Assembly: GCA_946186505.1 (NCBI GenBank) | Contig: CAMHNI010000016.1 | Location: forward strand, 1-61,363 | Origin: an uncultured Prevotellaceae bacterium | GTDB lineage: Bacteria > Bacteroidota > Bacteroidia > Bacteroidales > Bacteroidaceae | Reading direction: 5' to 3' | Length of the DNA stretch: 61,363 nt | Shown here: positions 27,165-35,909 of the stretch, piece by piece | Position numbering within the stretch: position 1 is the stretch's first letter | How the letters are laid out: each line of letters opens with the position of its first letter | The notes under the pieces: model-generated | What the model saw: the letters and a program-made list of their open reading frames with translations, nothing else | Databases searched by the model: none | Told to the model about the DNA's origin: nothing | Made by a program: the position numbers and the translations under genes

Positions 27165-27768
27165 GATGGCGCTCCCTTTCTTCCAAGAACTCACTCACCT
27201 GCTCCTGCTTGCCCCGGGTAACGGCAATACGGCCCGAGCGCGTATATTGGAACACGCAGTCAAAGGCATCCAGTGCCCTGTACAGCTCAACGATCTGCTC
27301 CGTCACGCCGTACATCATCACAATGACGTACGTGGGGTTCACCTCGATGATGCTGGCACCGTAGCGTCGTATGGTACGCGATATCTCCGGATTCTCCATC
27401 ACCTTCTCGGTTGACAGCTTGTAGAGTCCCGTCTCTCGGATAAACAACTGGTCGTCGGTGAAGTAGTTGGCCTTCACCACGTCTATCTTCTTCTCTATCT
27501 GGCGCGTTATCTTGATGATCTGGTCTTCGTCGCTCCATGCAGTGATGGTGTACTTGTGTACGCCGGGAATACTCGATGCCGACACGTTCAGGCTCTCGAT
27601 ATTCACCTGACGGCGGGTGAACACAGCTGTAATCTGGTTCAGGATACCGGCCACGTTCTCGGAATAGACCAACAGGGTATAAAGAGAAGGCCCACCCAAG
27701 CCCTCCCGATGGGAGGGATGTTTGGTTACCTTATTCGGTATATTGCTATTCTTATCTTCCATAATCAT
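27157..27768 (-). CDS. ilvN: Acetolactate synthase small (regulatory) subunit, with a repeat-derived insert
   Basis: A 203-residue ACT-domain protein controlling feedback inhibition of acetolactate synthase by branched-chain amino acids. The ACT core begins SLYTLLVYSENVAGILNQIT. Family members start almost at this strand; here residues about 14-28 (TKHPSHREGLGGPS) are encoded by the dispersed G/C palindrome at 27686-27720, an in-frame insertion at the N-terminus. ATG codons at 27768 and 27762 are both possible. It ends with an 8-nt overlap with the thioesterase. Confidence 0.95.
   Translation of the reverse strand: MIMEDKNSNIPNKVTKHPSHREGLGGPSLYTLLVYSENVAGILNQITAVFTRRQVNIESLNVSASSIPGVHKYTITAWSDEDQIIKITRQIEKKIDVVKANYFTDDQLFIRETGLYKLSTEKVMENPEISRTIRRYGASIIEVNPTYVIVMMYGVTEQIVELYRALDAFDCVFQYTRSGRIAVTRGKQEQVSEFLEERERHHG
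27686..27720. repeat. Dispersed G/C palindrome inside ilvN
   Basis: CCCTCCC (27701-27707), GAT, GGGAGGG (27711-27717), with a CCCACCCAAG flank. It is in frame and encodes HPSHREGLGGPS in the IlvN N-terminus. Confidence 0.75.
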
Positions 27769-27797
27769 ACTCTATTTATGCTCTATATGTATCTAAA

Positions 27798-27820
27798 CAC
27801 CCCTCCCTTGGGGAGGCCTC
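27798..27820. repeat. Dispersed G/C palindrome between ilvB and ilvN
   Basis: CCTCCC (27802-27807) and GGGAGG (27811-27816) around TTG. It is a second copy of the same kind of element, 85 bp from the one inside ilvN. Confidence 0.65.
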
Positions 27821-27835
27821 TTGCTCTGGCAAGCG

Positions 27836-29566
27836 TTAAATCTCCAGCATCATGTCATTCACATTCATGCCCGGTGGCGTCATCGGCAGCACGTTGTCCT
27901 CTTCCTTGATGGCACACTCCAGAATGAAGGAGCCATCGGAGCTGAGCATCTTCTCCACAGCGGCAGCCAAATCCTTGCGGTCGGTGACGGCCTGGTAAGG
28001 GATGCCGTAGCCCTGGGCTATCAGCTCGTAGCAGGGGTTCATCATCTTGGTGAACGACTTGCGGCGCATCCAAAACATATCCTGCCACTGGCGCACGTTG
28101 CCTAAGTAGTGGTTGTTCATCAGGATCATCTTCACCGGGGCTTTCTGCTCCATGATGGTACCCAGCTCCTCGATGCACATCTGGAAACCGCCGTCGCCCA
28201 TGAAGCAGCACACCTGACGGCCGGGGGCACCAAAGGTGGCACCGATTGCGGCAGGCATGCCATAACCCATCGTTCCCAGTCCGCCGCTGGTGCAGATGCT
28301 GCGCTTGTGGTGATACTTGAAGTAACGTGTTGCAAACAGCTGATTCTGACCGACATCCGTCACCAGTACAGCATCGTCCTGAGCCTGCTCGGCCACGGCG
28401 TTAACCACCTCGCCCATCAGCAGCGGACCTTCCTTCGGATGGGTGGCTGGTTCGATGACCTTCACCCGTTCTTTCTCATCCAGCTCCTTGAATGAGTCGC
28501 GCCACGCCTGGTGGTTGTTCTCGTTCAGCAGGGCCGTCAGGGCAGGCAGCGACTCCTTGCAGTCGGCCACCACCGCCACGTCGGTCTTCACGTTCTTGTC
28601 TATCTCACTGCGGTCAATGTCGAGGTGAATCACCTTCGCCTGCTTGGCGTAGGTCTTCAGGTTACCCGTCACACGGTCAGAGAATCTCATGCCGATGGCA
28701 ATGAGCACGTCGCACTCCTGTTCCTTCAGGTTCACGGCGTAGTTACCGTGCATGCCCAGCATACCAACGTTCAGCGGGTGGTTGGAGGGCAGTGCGCTCA
28801 GTCCTAACATGGTACGGCCAGCGGGAATGTCGGCTTTCTCAAGAAACGCCTTCAGTTCTTCCTGGGCATTACCCAACTCAACGCCCTGCCCTACCAGTGC
28901 CAAGGGCTTCTTGGCGTTGTTGATCAACTCGGCAGCACGGCTCACGGCCTCCATGTCGAGCTTCGGATAAGGCACGTAGCTGCGGATGAAATCTACTTTC
29001 TTAGGCTCCCAGTCTATCTCCTCCACCTGCGCGTTCTTGGCGAAGTCGAGCACCACAGGACCGGGACGCCCCGTCCGTGCAATGTAGAATGCACGGCTCA
29101 CGGCCCATGCCACATCCTCGGCATGGCGTATCTGGTAGCTCCACTTGGATATCGGTTGCGACACGCCTACGAGATCGACCTCCTGGAAAGCATCAGTACC
29201 CAGGGCCGTAATAGGCACCTGACCTGCAATCACCACTATCGGCGTGGAGTCAAGCATGGCATCGGCGATGCCCGTCAGCGTGTTCGTCACACCAGGACCG
29301 CTGGTCACCAGGGCCACGCCCACCTCGCCTGAGACGCGGGCATAGCCCTCGGCAGCATGGGTGGCACCCTGCTCATGACGCACCAGTATGTGGTCAAAGC
29401 ATTTCTTCTCTCCTCGTGTGTAGTCGAACAGTGCATCATAGACTGGCATGATGCTTCCCCCGGGATAGCCGAAGATGGTCTTCACCCCTTCGGCCTGCAA
29501 CGCCCTCATCAGCGCCTTCGAACCGGTGACCCTGTCCCGCAGTTTGGTTTGCGTACCTTTATCCAT
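27836..29566 (-). CDS. ilvB: Acetolactate synthase large (catalytic) subunit
   Basis: A 576-residue ThDP-dependent enzyme condensing two pyruvates, or pyruvate and 2-oxobutyrate, in valine, leucine and isoleucine synthesis. The catalytic Glu is in VRHEQGATHAAEGYAR; the ThDP/Mg motif is GDGGFQMCIEELGTI...NNHYLG. FAD-domain residues are in the middle third. A -7 element TACCTTTG lies at 29592-29599 (minus strand). The usual neighbours ilvD and ilvC are not in this window. Confidence 0.97.
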   Translation of the reverse strand: MDKGTQTKLRDRVTGSKALMRALQAEGVKTIFGYPGGSIMPVYDALFDYTRGEKKCFDHILVRHEQGATHAAEGYARVSGEVGVALVTSGPGVTNTLTGIADAMLDSTPIVVIAGQVPITALGTDAFQEVDLVGVSQPISKWSYQIRHAEDVAWAVSRAFYIARTGRPGPVVLDFAKNAQVEEIDWEPKKVDFIRSYVPYPKLDMEAVSRAAELINNAKKPLALVGQGVELGNAQEELKAFLEKADIPAGRTMLGLSALPSNHPLNVGMLGMHGNYAVNLKEQECDVLIAIGMRFSDRVTGNLKTYAKQAKVIHLDIDRSEIDKNVKTDVAVVADCKESLPALTALLNENNHQAWRDSFKELDEKERVKVIEPATHPKEGPLLMGEVVNAVAEQAQDDAVLVTDVGQNQLFATRYFKYHHKRSICTSGGLGTMGYGMPAAIGATFGAPGRQVCCFMGDGGFQMCIEELGTIMEQKAPVKMILMNNHYLGNVRQWQDMFWMRRKSFTKMMNPCYELIAQGYGIPYQAVTDRKDLAAAVEKMLSSDGSFILECAIKEEDNVLPMTPPGMNVNDMMLEI

Positions 29567-29663
29567 TTCCTTGTTTTTTTATAATTTCGTGCAAAGGTAC
29601 GGCAAAAACTTCAGAAACGGGCACAATTCACGCTTTTTTTATCTAATTCAGAAAAAATATTTG

Positions 29664-29671
29664 TAACTTTG
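29664..29671 (+). promoter_or_regulatory. -7 element of tex
   Basis: TAACTTTG about 29 bp before the tex ATG; the -33 region is only T-rich (about 29637-29640). Back-to-back with the ilvB -7 at 29592-29599. Confidence 0.6.
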
Positions 29672-29700
29672 CCGACAATTATCAATACACACCAAACCAT

Positions 29701-31848
29701 ATGAACATATTTGCACGACTGATAGCCGAAAGGCTGAACATATCGGAAAGGAATGTCGATGGTACGCTGACCCTTTTGGACGAGGGCTGCACCATACCCT
29801 TTATTGCCCGCTACCGCAAAGAACGGACTGGCGGTCTCGACGAGGTGCAGATTGGTGCCATCAGTGACCAGTACGACCGTCTGAAGGAGATACAGAAACG
29901 TAAGGAAACCATCGTCAAGACCATCACCGACCTTGATAAGATGACACCCGAACTGGAACGCCGTATCAATGACACCTGGGAGGCTGCCGTGCTGGAGGAC
30001 ATTTACCTGCCCTACCGCCCAAAGCGGCGCACACGTGCCCAGGTGGCCCGCGAGCAAGGACTGGAACCGCTGGCGCAACTCCTATTGCTGCAACGCGAGC
30101 GCGACCCAGAAAGGGCTGCCGAACGATTTGTGACAGGCGACGTCGCCGACGTGGAAGCCGCCCTGAAAGGCGCACAGGACATCATTGCCGAACAGGTGAG
30201 CGAGGATGAGCGCAGCCGACAGCAGGTGCGCGGTGCCTTCCGCCGTCAGGCTATTATCAGTTCGAAGGTGGTGAAGGCGAAGGCCGACACCGACGAGGCC
30301 GCCAAGTTCTCGGACTATTTTGACTGGAAAGAACCGCTGAAACGCTGCTCCAGCCACCGCCTGTTAGCCATGCGTCGGGGCGAGGCCGAGGGCATCCTGC
30401 GCATTTCGATATCACCCGATGACGACGAGTGTATAGAGCGGTTGCAACACCACTATGTCTATGGACACACGCCCTGCGGACGACTGGTGGCCGAGGCTGT
30501 GGAGGATGGTTACAAACGGTTGCTGAAACCATCGATTGAGACGGAGTTCAGCAACTTGAGCAAGGAACAGGCTGACGATGAGGCTATCCGTGTTTTTGCC
30601 GAGAACCTGCGCCAGCTGCTATTGTCAGCACCGTTAGGACAGAAGCGCGTCATGGGCATCGACCCGGGGTTCCGCACGGGCTGTAAGGTGGTATGCCTCG
30701 ATGCCCAGGGCAACCTGCTTCACCACGAAGCCATCTTCCCCCACCCACCCGTCAATCACCGCATGCAGGCCACCGTCCACGTCCAACAGATGATAGAGCA
30801 GTACCACATCGAGGCCATCGCCATCGGCAATGGCACCGCCAGCCGGGAGACGCGGGCATTTGTGGAAGACAGCCTCCAAACCCATGAGTCCCAGAAGTCC
30901 AAGAAACCCCAAGTATTCACGGTCTCTGAGGACGGTGCCTCGGTCTATTCTGCCTCGAAGACTGCTCGTGAGGAGTTTCCAGACGAGGATGTCACTGTGC
31001 GTGGTGCCGTCTCGATAGGACGGCGACTGATGGACCCGCTGGCCGAACTGGTGAAAATCGATCCGAAGAGCATAGGTGTTGGACAGTACCAGCATGACGT
31101 GGACCAGACGAAGTTGAAGCAGCAGCTCGACCAGACAGTGATGAGTTGCGTCAATTCGGTGGGTGTCAACCTGAACACTGCCTCGCAGCACCTGCTGCAA
31201 TACGTCAGCGGACTTGGTCCCGCACTGGCCAAGAACATTGTCGATTACCGCCGCGAGAACGGGGCCTTCGGGAGTCGTGCCCAACTGAAGAAGGTACCGA
31301 GGCTCGGACCGTCGGCCTTCGAGCAGTGCGCCGGATTCCTCCGCATACCAGGTGCCAGAAATCCGTTGGACGACTCCGCCGTTCACCCTGAGAGCTACAA
31401 GGTGGTGGAGATGATGGCCAAGGACCAGGGCTGCACCGTTGCCGACCTGATAAATAATAAGGAGAAGCGCGATGCCATCGACCCCAAACGCTATGTCACT
31501 GCAGAGGTGGGGCTCCCTACCCTTTCAGACATCTTGAAGGAACTGGAGAAACCCGGCCGCGACCCGCGTGAACAGATAGAGGAGTTTGAATTTGCCAAAG
31601 GCATAGAGACCGTTGATGACCTCGTCGAAGGCATGGAACTGCCCGGCATCGTGACCAATATCACTAATTTCGGCGCCTTCGTCGATATCGGTGTTCATCA
31701 GGACGGCCTTGTCCACATCTCACAGTTAGCCGACAAATATGTGAAAGACCCCAACATGGTTGTCAAACTGCACCAGCACGTTCGCGTCAGAGTGCTGGAA
31801 ATTGACCGCCGCAGGGGACGCATCTCACTGTCCATGCGGGGACTGTAA
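29701..31848 (+). CDS. tex: Tex family RNA-binding transcription accessory protein
   Basis: A 715-residue Tex protein. Order of domains: N-terminal HTH region (IPFIARYRKERTGGLDEVQI), YqgF/RNase H-like domain (VMGIDPGFRTGCKVVCLD near residue 320), helix-hairpin-helix repeats (LQYVSGLGPALAKNIVDYR; FGSRAQLKKVPRLGPSAFEQ), and a C-terminal S1 domain (VTNITNFGAFVDIGVHQDGL). Tex and Spt6 relatives bind nucleic acid and act with RNA polymerase; the exact bacterial role is unsettled. It converges on dnaB with only 11 bp between stops. Confidence 0.96.
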   Translation: MNIFARLIAERLNISERNVDGTLTLLDEGCTIPFIARYRKERTGGLDEVQIGAISDQYDRLKEIQKRKETIVKTITDLDKMTPELERRINDTWEAAVLEDIYLPYRPKRRTRAQVAREQGLEPLAQLLLLQRERDPERAAERFVTGDVADVEAALKGAQDIIAEQVSEDERSRQQVRGAFRRQAIISSKVVKAKADTDEAAKFSDYFDWKEPLKRCSSHRLLAMRRGEAEGILRISISPDDDECIERLQHHYVYGHTPCGRLVAEAVEDGYKRLLKPSIETEFSNLSKEQADDEAIRVFAENLRQLLLSAPLGQKRVMGIDPGFRTGCKVVCLDAQGNLLHHEAIFPHPPVNHRMQATVHVQQMIEQYHIEAIAIGNGTASRETRAFVEDSLQTHESQKSKKPQVFTVSEDGASVYSASKTAREEFPDEDVTVRGAVSIGRRLMDPLAELVKIDPKSIGVGQYQHDVDQTKLKQQLDQTVMSCVNSVGVNLNTASQHLLQYVSGLGPALAKNIVDYRRENGAFGSRAQLKKVPRLGPSAFEQCAGFLRIPGARNPLDDSAVHPESYKVVEMMAKDQGCTVADLINNKEKRDAIDPKRYVTAEVGLPTLSDILKELEKPGRDPREQIEEFEFAKGIETVDDLVEGMELPGIVTNITNFGAFVDIGVHQDGLVHISQLADKYVKDPNMVVKLHQHVRVRVLEIDRRRGRISLSMRGL

Positions 31849-31859
31849 AGACTATGCTT

Positions 31860-33416
31860 TCAGAAAGGTAGCGGACCGTCTCCAGCGGTCATCATCGGAG
31901 CGCCGTCAAAGGGGTCGCTCTGACCTGGAACGAAGGGAACGGCACTGTCGGCACCGTTGATCTTTGAACCGACAATCTCGCCGCTGACCTCCGTCTGCTT
32001 GCGAGTGCCAAGACGCGAGTCTTCAGGATTCTCGAAACGGGTGTACTCGCCGCGGAAGGTCAAGAGCACGTCACCTGTGGCACCCTTACGGTGTTTGGCA
32101 ATGATAATCTGAGCCATGCCGTGCAGGTCGCGCCCATTGTCATCCTGATAGATGTGATAGTATTCAGGGCGGTGGACAAAGAGCACCATATCGGCATCCT
32201 GCTCGATGGCACCAGACTCTCGTAAGTCGCTTAGCTGAGGCCGTTTACCCTCAAGACCTTCACGTGATTCTACACCACGGTTCAGCTGCGACAAGGCCAG
32301 GATGGGAATATCCAGTTCCTTGGCCAGTCCCTTCAGTGAACGGCTGATAGTCGATACCTCTTCCTGACGAGAAGAAAAACGCATGCCATTGGCGTTCATC
32401 AGCTGCAGGTAGTCAATCATAATGATCTTCACGCCGTGTTCACGTACCAGACGACGGGCCTTGGTGCGCAGTTCAAAGACAGAAAGTCCTGGGGTGTCAT
32501 CAACATAAAGCGGAGCACCAAGCAGCGTGTTCACCCGCTTGTCCAAACGGTCCCACTCGTCAGGATGCAGCTGACCGTTCAGGATTTTCGAGCCCTGTAT
32601 CTCGCAGGCGTTTGATATCAGGCGGTTCACCAACTGTACGTTAGACATCTCAAGCGAGAAGAAGGCAAGAGGCACCTTGTAGTCTGCGGCAATGTTCTTG
32701 GCCATAGACAGGGCGAACGACGTCTTACCCATTGCCGGACGTCCAGCAATAATGACCAGGTCGGAAGCCTGCCAGCCACTGGTGATGTCATCCAGTTTGT
32801 GGTAGCCCGTAGGCACACCCGTCAGGCCGTCCTTGTTCTGTGCCGCCTTGTTGATGACGTCAAGGGCGTTCTTGATGACAGGGTCTATCTGGGTGTAGTC
32901 CTTCTTCATGTTCTTCTGCGACAGCTCGAAGAGCGCACCTTCAGCGTGTTGCATCAATTCGTCAACATCTATGGTCTCATCGAAAGCTTTTGTCTCAACA
33001 TCGCTGGCGAAGGAGATGAGCTGACGGGCAAGGAACTTCTGGGCAATGATGTTGGCATGGTACTCGATGTTGGCCGAAGACGCCACACGTCCTGAGAGTT
33101 CAGCAATATAGACAGGACCGCCAACATCTTCCAGCGTTCCCGACTTCGACAGCTGGTCAGTGACGGTGACGATATCTACAGGCTTCTCTGCCATCGCAAG
33201 GTCACGGATGGCTGCATAGACTTTCTGGTTACGGGGTTCATAGAAACTCTCTGGGTGGAGTATCTCGCACACTACGGAGTAGGCATCCTTGTCAATCATC
33301 AGGGCACCAAGAACGGTCTTCTCAACATCGAGGGCCTGTGGTTGCAGGTGTCCATAGGTGTTATCTACAGGCTGTTGGGTTTTCTTTCGGCGGGTATAAT
33401 TACTTGTTTCGGGCAT
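31860..33416 (-). CDS. dnaB: Replicative DNA helicase
   Basis: A 518-residue hexameric 5'-3' helicase of the replication fork. N-terminal helical domain (PQALDVEKTVLGALMID), linker, then a RecA-like domain with Walker A GRPAMGKTSFALSMAKN near residue 222 and Walker B MIDYLQLMNA near 335. The tail after LTFRGEYTRFENPED is acidic and disordered. No intein is present. A -7 TAATTTTG lies at 33438-33445 (minus) without a good -33. A candidate small RNA ends about 50 bp upstream of that promoter in the same direction. Confidence 0.97.
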   Translation of the reverse strand: MPETSNYTRRKKTQQPVDNTYGHLQPQALDVEKTVLGALMIDKDAYSVVCEILHPESFYEPRNQKVYAAIRDLAMAEKPVDIVTVTDQLSKSGTLEDVGGPVYIAELSGRVASSANIEYHANIIAQKFLARQLISFASDVETKAFDETIDVDELMQHAEGALFELSQKNMKKDYTQIDPVIKNALDVINKAAQNKDGLTGVPTGYHKLDDITSGWQASDLVIIAGRPAMGKTSFALSMAKNIAADYKVPLAFFSLEMSNVQLVNRLISNACEIQGSKILNGQLHPDEWDRLDKRVNTLLGAPLYVDDTPGLSVFELRTKARRLVREHGVKIIMIDYLQLMNANGMRFSSRQEEVSTISRSLKGLAKELDIPILALSQLNRGVESREGLEGKRPQLSDLRESGAIEQDADMVLFVHRPEYYHIYQDDNGRDLHGMAQIIIAKHRKGATGDVLLTFRGEYTRFENPEDSRLGTRKQTEVSGEIVGSKINGADSAVPFVPGQSDPFDGAPMMTAGDGPLPF

Positions 33417-33490
33417 ATTGGATTAGTTTTGGGGCTGCAAAATTACTAAAATATTTTGAAATAAGTGAGCAGTATTTCCAAAAATAAAAA

Positions 33491-33534
33491 GGATAGAAAA
33501 AAAAATGTGGATGGCGCAGGACGCTGCCATCCAC
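33491..33534 (-). terminator. Rho-independent terminator of the candidate small RNA
   Basis: Stem GTGGATGGC with GCCATCCAC (9 bp perfect), then ten consecutive T on the minus strand. Confidence 0.85.
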
Positions 33535-33586
33535 TAACTATATTGATAAGGAGGAATCAGCAATTGCTGATAAAAATAGCTTATCG
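33493..33586 (-). ncRNA. Candidate small RNA (about 90 nt) between rplT and dnaB
   Basis: The predicted transcript starts near 33586 after an exact-consensus promoter. It can fold into GATAAG/CTTATC enclosing the perfect hairpin ATCAGC-AATT-GCTGAT, with unpaired TTCCTCC. It then ends in a 9-bp G/C-rich terminator stem (33526-33534 with 33507-33515) followed by ten T. No reading frame of note is present. The TTCCTCCTT segment resembles the 16S anti-Shine-Dalgarno tail. A cis-acting dnaB leader is the alternative, but the strong terminator argues for a separate RNA. Confidence 0.6.
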
Positions 33587-33590
33587 GAGG

Positions 33591-33622
33591 CAAATTTAGC
33601 TTATAATTCTGAAAGTTGCAAA
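33591..33622 (-). promoter_or_regulatory. Promoter of the candidate small RNA
   Basis: Minus-strand TTTG (33619-33622), 20-bp spacer, TAAATTTG (33591-33598): a full match to the Bacteroidetes consensus in a gene-free interval, after the rplT terminator. Confidence 0.8.
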
Positions 33623-33667
33623 TTTTTTTGTTAGAAATTTACAAATTTAACATTGTGCGCGCATACA

Positions 33668-33711
33668 AAACAAACGGGAGGGAAACTGTGCGTTTCTCTC
33701 CCGTTTTGTTT
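33668..33711 (-). terminator. Terminator of the infC-rpmI-rplT operon
   Basis: A stem of about 15 bp (33672-33686 with 33692-33706, one G-U pair) and a TGTGC loop, flanked by T-rich sequence on both strands, 17 bp after the rplT stop. Confidence 0.85.
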
Positions 33712-33727
33712 ATCTACGAATAGATGT

Positions 33728-34075
33728 TTAGTTCTTCACCTTGTCCACGATGGCCTTGAAAGCCTCGGGGTTGTTCATGGCGAGGTCGGCGAGCACCTTG
33801 CGGTTGATCTCAATACCTGCCTTGGCCAGAGCACCCATCAGCTGGGAATAGCTCATACCGTTCAGGCGTGCAGCAGCGTTGATACGCTGAATCCACAGGC
33901 TGCGGAAAGCACGTTTCTTGTTACGGCGGTCACGATAGGCGTATGTCAGACCCTTCTCCCAAGTGTTCTTGGCTACTGTCCAAACATTCTTGCGGGCTCC
34001 GAAGTAGCCACGGGTGAGCTTCAAAATTCTCTTACGCTTTGCTCTTGATGCAACGTGATTTACTGATCTTGGCAT
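33728..34075 (-). CDS. rplT: Ribosomal protein L20
   Basis: The 115-residue 50S assembly protein ([20 protein letters not shown], then [15 protein letters not shown] and [20 protein letters not shown] core). In many bacteria L20 represses its own operon by binding a leader structure; I cannot identify such a site here. It is third in infC-rpmI-rplT and followed by a strong terminator. Confidence 0.98.
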   Translation of the reverse strand: MPRSVNHVASRAKRKRILKLTRGYFGARKNVWTVAKNTWEKGLTYAYRDRRNKKRAFRSLWIQRINAAARLNGMSYSQLMGALAKAGIEINRKVLADLAMNNPEAFKAIVDKVKN

Positions 34076-34111
34076 AGTTTCTTACTTCTTTAATGTTCGA
34101 CAATAGGTGAA

Positions 34112-34309
34112 TTAACGGAGACACAACAGGTCACGAACCTGCTTCATGTTTGTCTGGTCAACAAGTGTTGAACCACAAAGATTACGCTTCTGTTTCTTGG
34201 TCTTCTTAGTCAGGATGTGACTGTGATAGGCATGGTGTCTCTTGACCTTACCTGTACCGGTGAACGAGAATCTCTTCTTCGCGCCGGAATTTGTCTTTAC
34301 TTTTGGCAT
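34112..34309 (-). CDS. rpmI: Ribosomal protein L35
   Basis: A 65-residue basic protein starting [20 protein letters not shown] and ending VRDLLCLR, complete for the family. It lies between infC (69-bp gap) and rplT (36-bp gap), the standard operon order. Confidence 0.97.
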   Translation of the reverse strand: MPKVKTNSGAKKRFSFTGTGKVKRHHAYHSHILTKKTKKQKRNLCGSTLVDQTNMKQVRDLLCLR

Positions 34310-34378
34310 TGTTTTGTTGTTTAAATTGTTATTAATAGTCGGCAGCTACGCATATACCGGGCGCGCCACCTTTTTCTC

Positions 34379-35080
34379 TTATTCTGTTTCCGTCAGCTTC
34401 TTCAGCGCATCGGCACTGATTTTGGCATTGGCAAGCATCCCTCCGTTGACAGGAATGTCTTCATCAATCTGCAGGGTGCTTTCCTTTGGAGTTTCGCTCT
34501 TCTTCTCATCCACCACGGCTGCCTCGCGGTCCCGTGCCTGCTGGCTCTTTTTCTGCGAACCGGCTTTCTTGGGAGCCAGATAGAGGAACATTTTCTTACC
34601 TTCAAGCGATGGCATCGACTCTACCTTACCAAACTCCTCAAGGTCGTTGGCAAAACGCAACAGCAGAACCTCGCCCTGCTCCTTGAACAGGATGGAGCGA
34701 CCACGGAAGAACACGTATGCGCGTACCTTATTACCTTCTTCCAGGAACTCCTTGGCATGCTTTAACTTGAACTGATAGTCGTGTTCATCAGTCTGAGGGC
34801 CGAATCTGATTTCCTTCACCTCTACCTTCACCTGCTTGGCTTTCATTTCCTTTGCACGCTTCTTCTGCTGATAGAGGAACTTGGAGTAGTCGATGAGACG
34901 ACAGACGGGCGGGTTGGCATTTGGAGAAATCTCCACGAGATCGACCTCCTGCTCACGGGCCATGCTCAATGCTTCGCGGGTGGGTACGACTAGAGAGCCG
35001 TTATCACCAACGATACGAACTTCACGTACGCGTATTTGCTCATTTACGCGGTACTGATTCTTCATTTTGTCATTCTTCAT
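34379..35080 (-). CDS. infC: Translation initiation factor IF-3
   Basis: A 233-residue IF-3 that checks the start codon and initiator tRNA on the 30S subunit. N-domain ([20 protein letters not shown]), linker, then C-domain ([20 protein letters not shown]). The tail after about residue 175 ([20 protein letters not shown]) is an acidic extension not found in E. coli. The ATG at 35080 is chosen from promoter distance, with 35065 as an alternative; unlike E. coli, no AUU start is needed. Confidence 0.96.
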   Translation of the reverse strand: MKNDKMKNQYRVNEQIRVREVRIVGDNGSLVVPTREALSMAREQEVDLVEISPNANPPVCRLIDYSKFLYQQKKRAKEMKAKQVKVEVKEIRFGPQTDEHDYQFKLKHAKEFLEEGNKVRAYVFFRGRSILFKEQGEVLLLRFANDLEEFGKVESMPSLEGKKMFLYLAPKKAGSQKKSQQARDREAAVVDEKKSETPKESTLQIDEDIPVNGGMLANAKISADALKKLTETE

Positions 35081-35104
35081 CAACACTTTTTTGAAAATCG
35101 GATG

Positions 35105-35135
35105 CAAAGGTACATAAAATCAGCGAATTGGCAAA
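35105..35135 (-). promoter_or_regulatory. Promoter of infC-rpmI-rplT
   Basis: Minus-strand TTTG (35132-35135), 19-bp spacer, TACCTTTG (35105-35112); predicted leader about 18 nt. Confidence 0.85.
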
Positions 35136-35287
35136 ATAAATCTTCAATTATTTTTTCCTTTCCTCTCGTTTTCCCTGCTTTTTTCTTCTGGCGGCTTTTT
35201 ATACCTGATGAAAATGTTAGCTTGAGGTGTCAAAAAGTATCAAAAAACTCTCGACAAAACCGTAGATTTCGGCTCACACCACAATTG

Positions 35288-35310
35288 ACTTATGTTAAGT
35301 GTGCGCACAC
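35288..35310. promoter_or_regulatory. Nested palindromes upstream of the transglycosylase promoter
   Basis: ACTTA-TGT-TAAGT (35288-35300) runs directly into the perfect 12-bp palindrome GTGTGCGCACAC (35299-35310), 25 bp before the -33 element. This is a plausible operator. The rest of the 35113-35335 interval shows no gene. Confidence 0.45.
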
Positions 35311-35335
35311 AGAAAACTTAAAAAAGACAAAAATT

Positions 35336-35367
35336 TTTGGCTAACTGCTTGAATCTTCGTACCTTTG
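35336..35367 (+). promoter_or_regulatory. Promoter of the lytic transglycosylase gene
   Basis: TTTG (35336-35339), 20-bp spacer, TACCTTTG (35360-35367); predicted leader about 58 nt. Confidence 0.85.
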
Positions 35368-35431
35368 CACCGAAATTCTAAAGGATAACGCAGTTTCTCG
35401 TGACGAGAAGGCTGCACTAAAGTATAGAGTT

Positions 35432-35839
35432 ATGAAAAAAATAATTATGATTGTAAGTATGAGCCTGGTGGCCGTAGTGTTGTATGCCAAAAAGCCAACA
35501 GGTTTCAACTGGAATCCAGTGATGGATGCGATTATTCAAGTAGAAAGCGAAGGAAATCCCAACGCCATCAGCGGTAATTCAGTAGGCGCCATGCAGATTA
35601 CTCCGATACTTGTGAAGGATTGCAACGACATCCTGCAACGGAAGAAAAGCAAGAAGCGTTACACACTGGCAGACCGTTACAGCGTGGAGAAATCGAAAGA
35701 GATGTTCCTGCTGATTCAGTCGCATTATAACCCAATGAATAGCATTGAGAAGGCTATTCGTACCTGGAACGGGGGCGTAAACTACAGTGTACGTGCTACA
35801 AACAGGTATTATAAGAAGGTTATGAGCAAAATGAAGTAG
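35432..35839 (+). CDS. Small secreted lytic transglycosylase-like protein
   Basis: A 135-residue exported protein with a signal peptide (MKKIIMIVSMSLVAVVLYA). The lysozyme-like SLT core has the catalytic Glu in IIQVESEGNPNAIS, then SVGAMQITP, and ends with the TWNGG motif that closes the active site. It is close to the minimal size for the fold. It probably cuts peptidoglycan glycan strands in the periplasm. The gene is monocistronic, with its own promoter and terminator and a palindrome upstream that could be an operator. Confidence 0.88.
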   Translation: MKKIIMIVSMSLVAVVLYAKKPTGFNWNPVMDAIIQVESEGNPNAISGNSVGAMQITPILVKDCNDILQRKKSKKRYTLADRYSVEKSKEMFLLIQSHYNPMNSIEKAIRTWNGGVNYSVRATNRYYKKVMSKMK

Positions 35840-35862
35840 AATTCTATTTGCAAGGCTTATAC

Positions 35863-35904
35863 AAACCGGTTGGCAAGACGTAAGTACTTAGCCAACCGGT
35901 TTTT
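35863..35904 (+). terminator. Bidirectional terminator
   Basis: A 12-bp perfect stem AAACCGGTTGGC (35863-35874) with its complement (35891-35902) and TTTTT on the plus strand. It serves the transglycosylase gene and, from the other side, the end of iorB. Confidence 0.9.
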
Positions 35905-35909
35905 CGTGA

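Noticed and set aside
33438..33622. The small-RNA interval as a riboswitch of dnaB
   Set aside because: dnaB has its own -7 element after the terminator, and the fold does not resemble a riboswitch class I know.
35105..35135. An AUU start for infC as in E. coli
   Set aside because: ATG codons at 35080 and 35065 fit the promoter and the family N-terminus, so no unusual start is needed.
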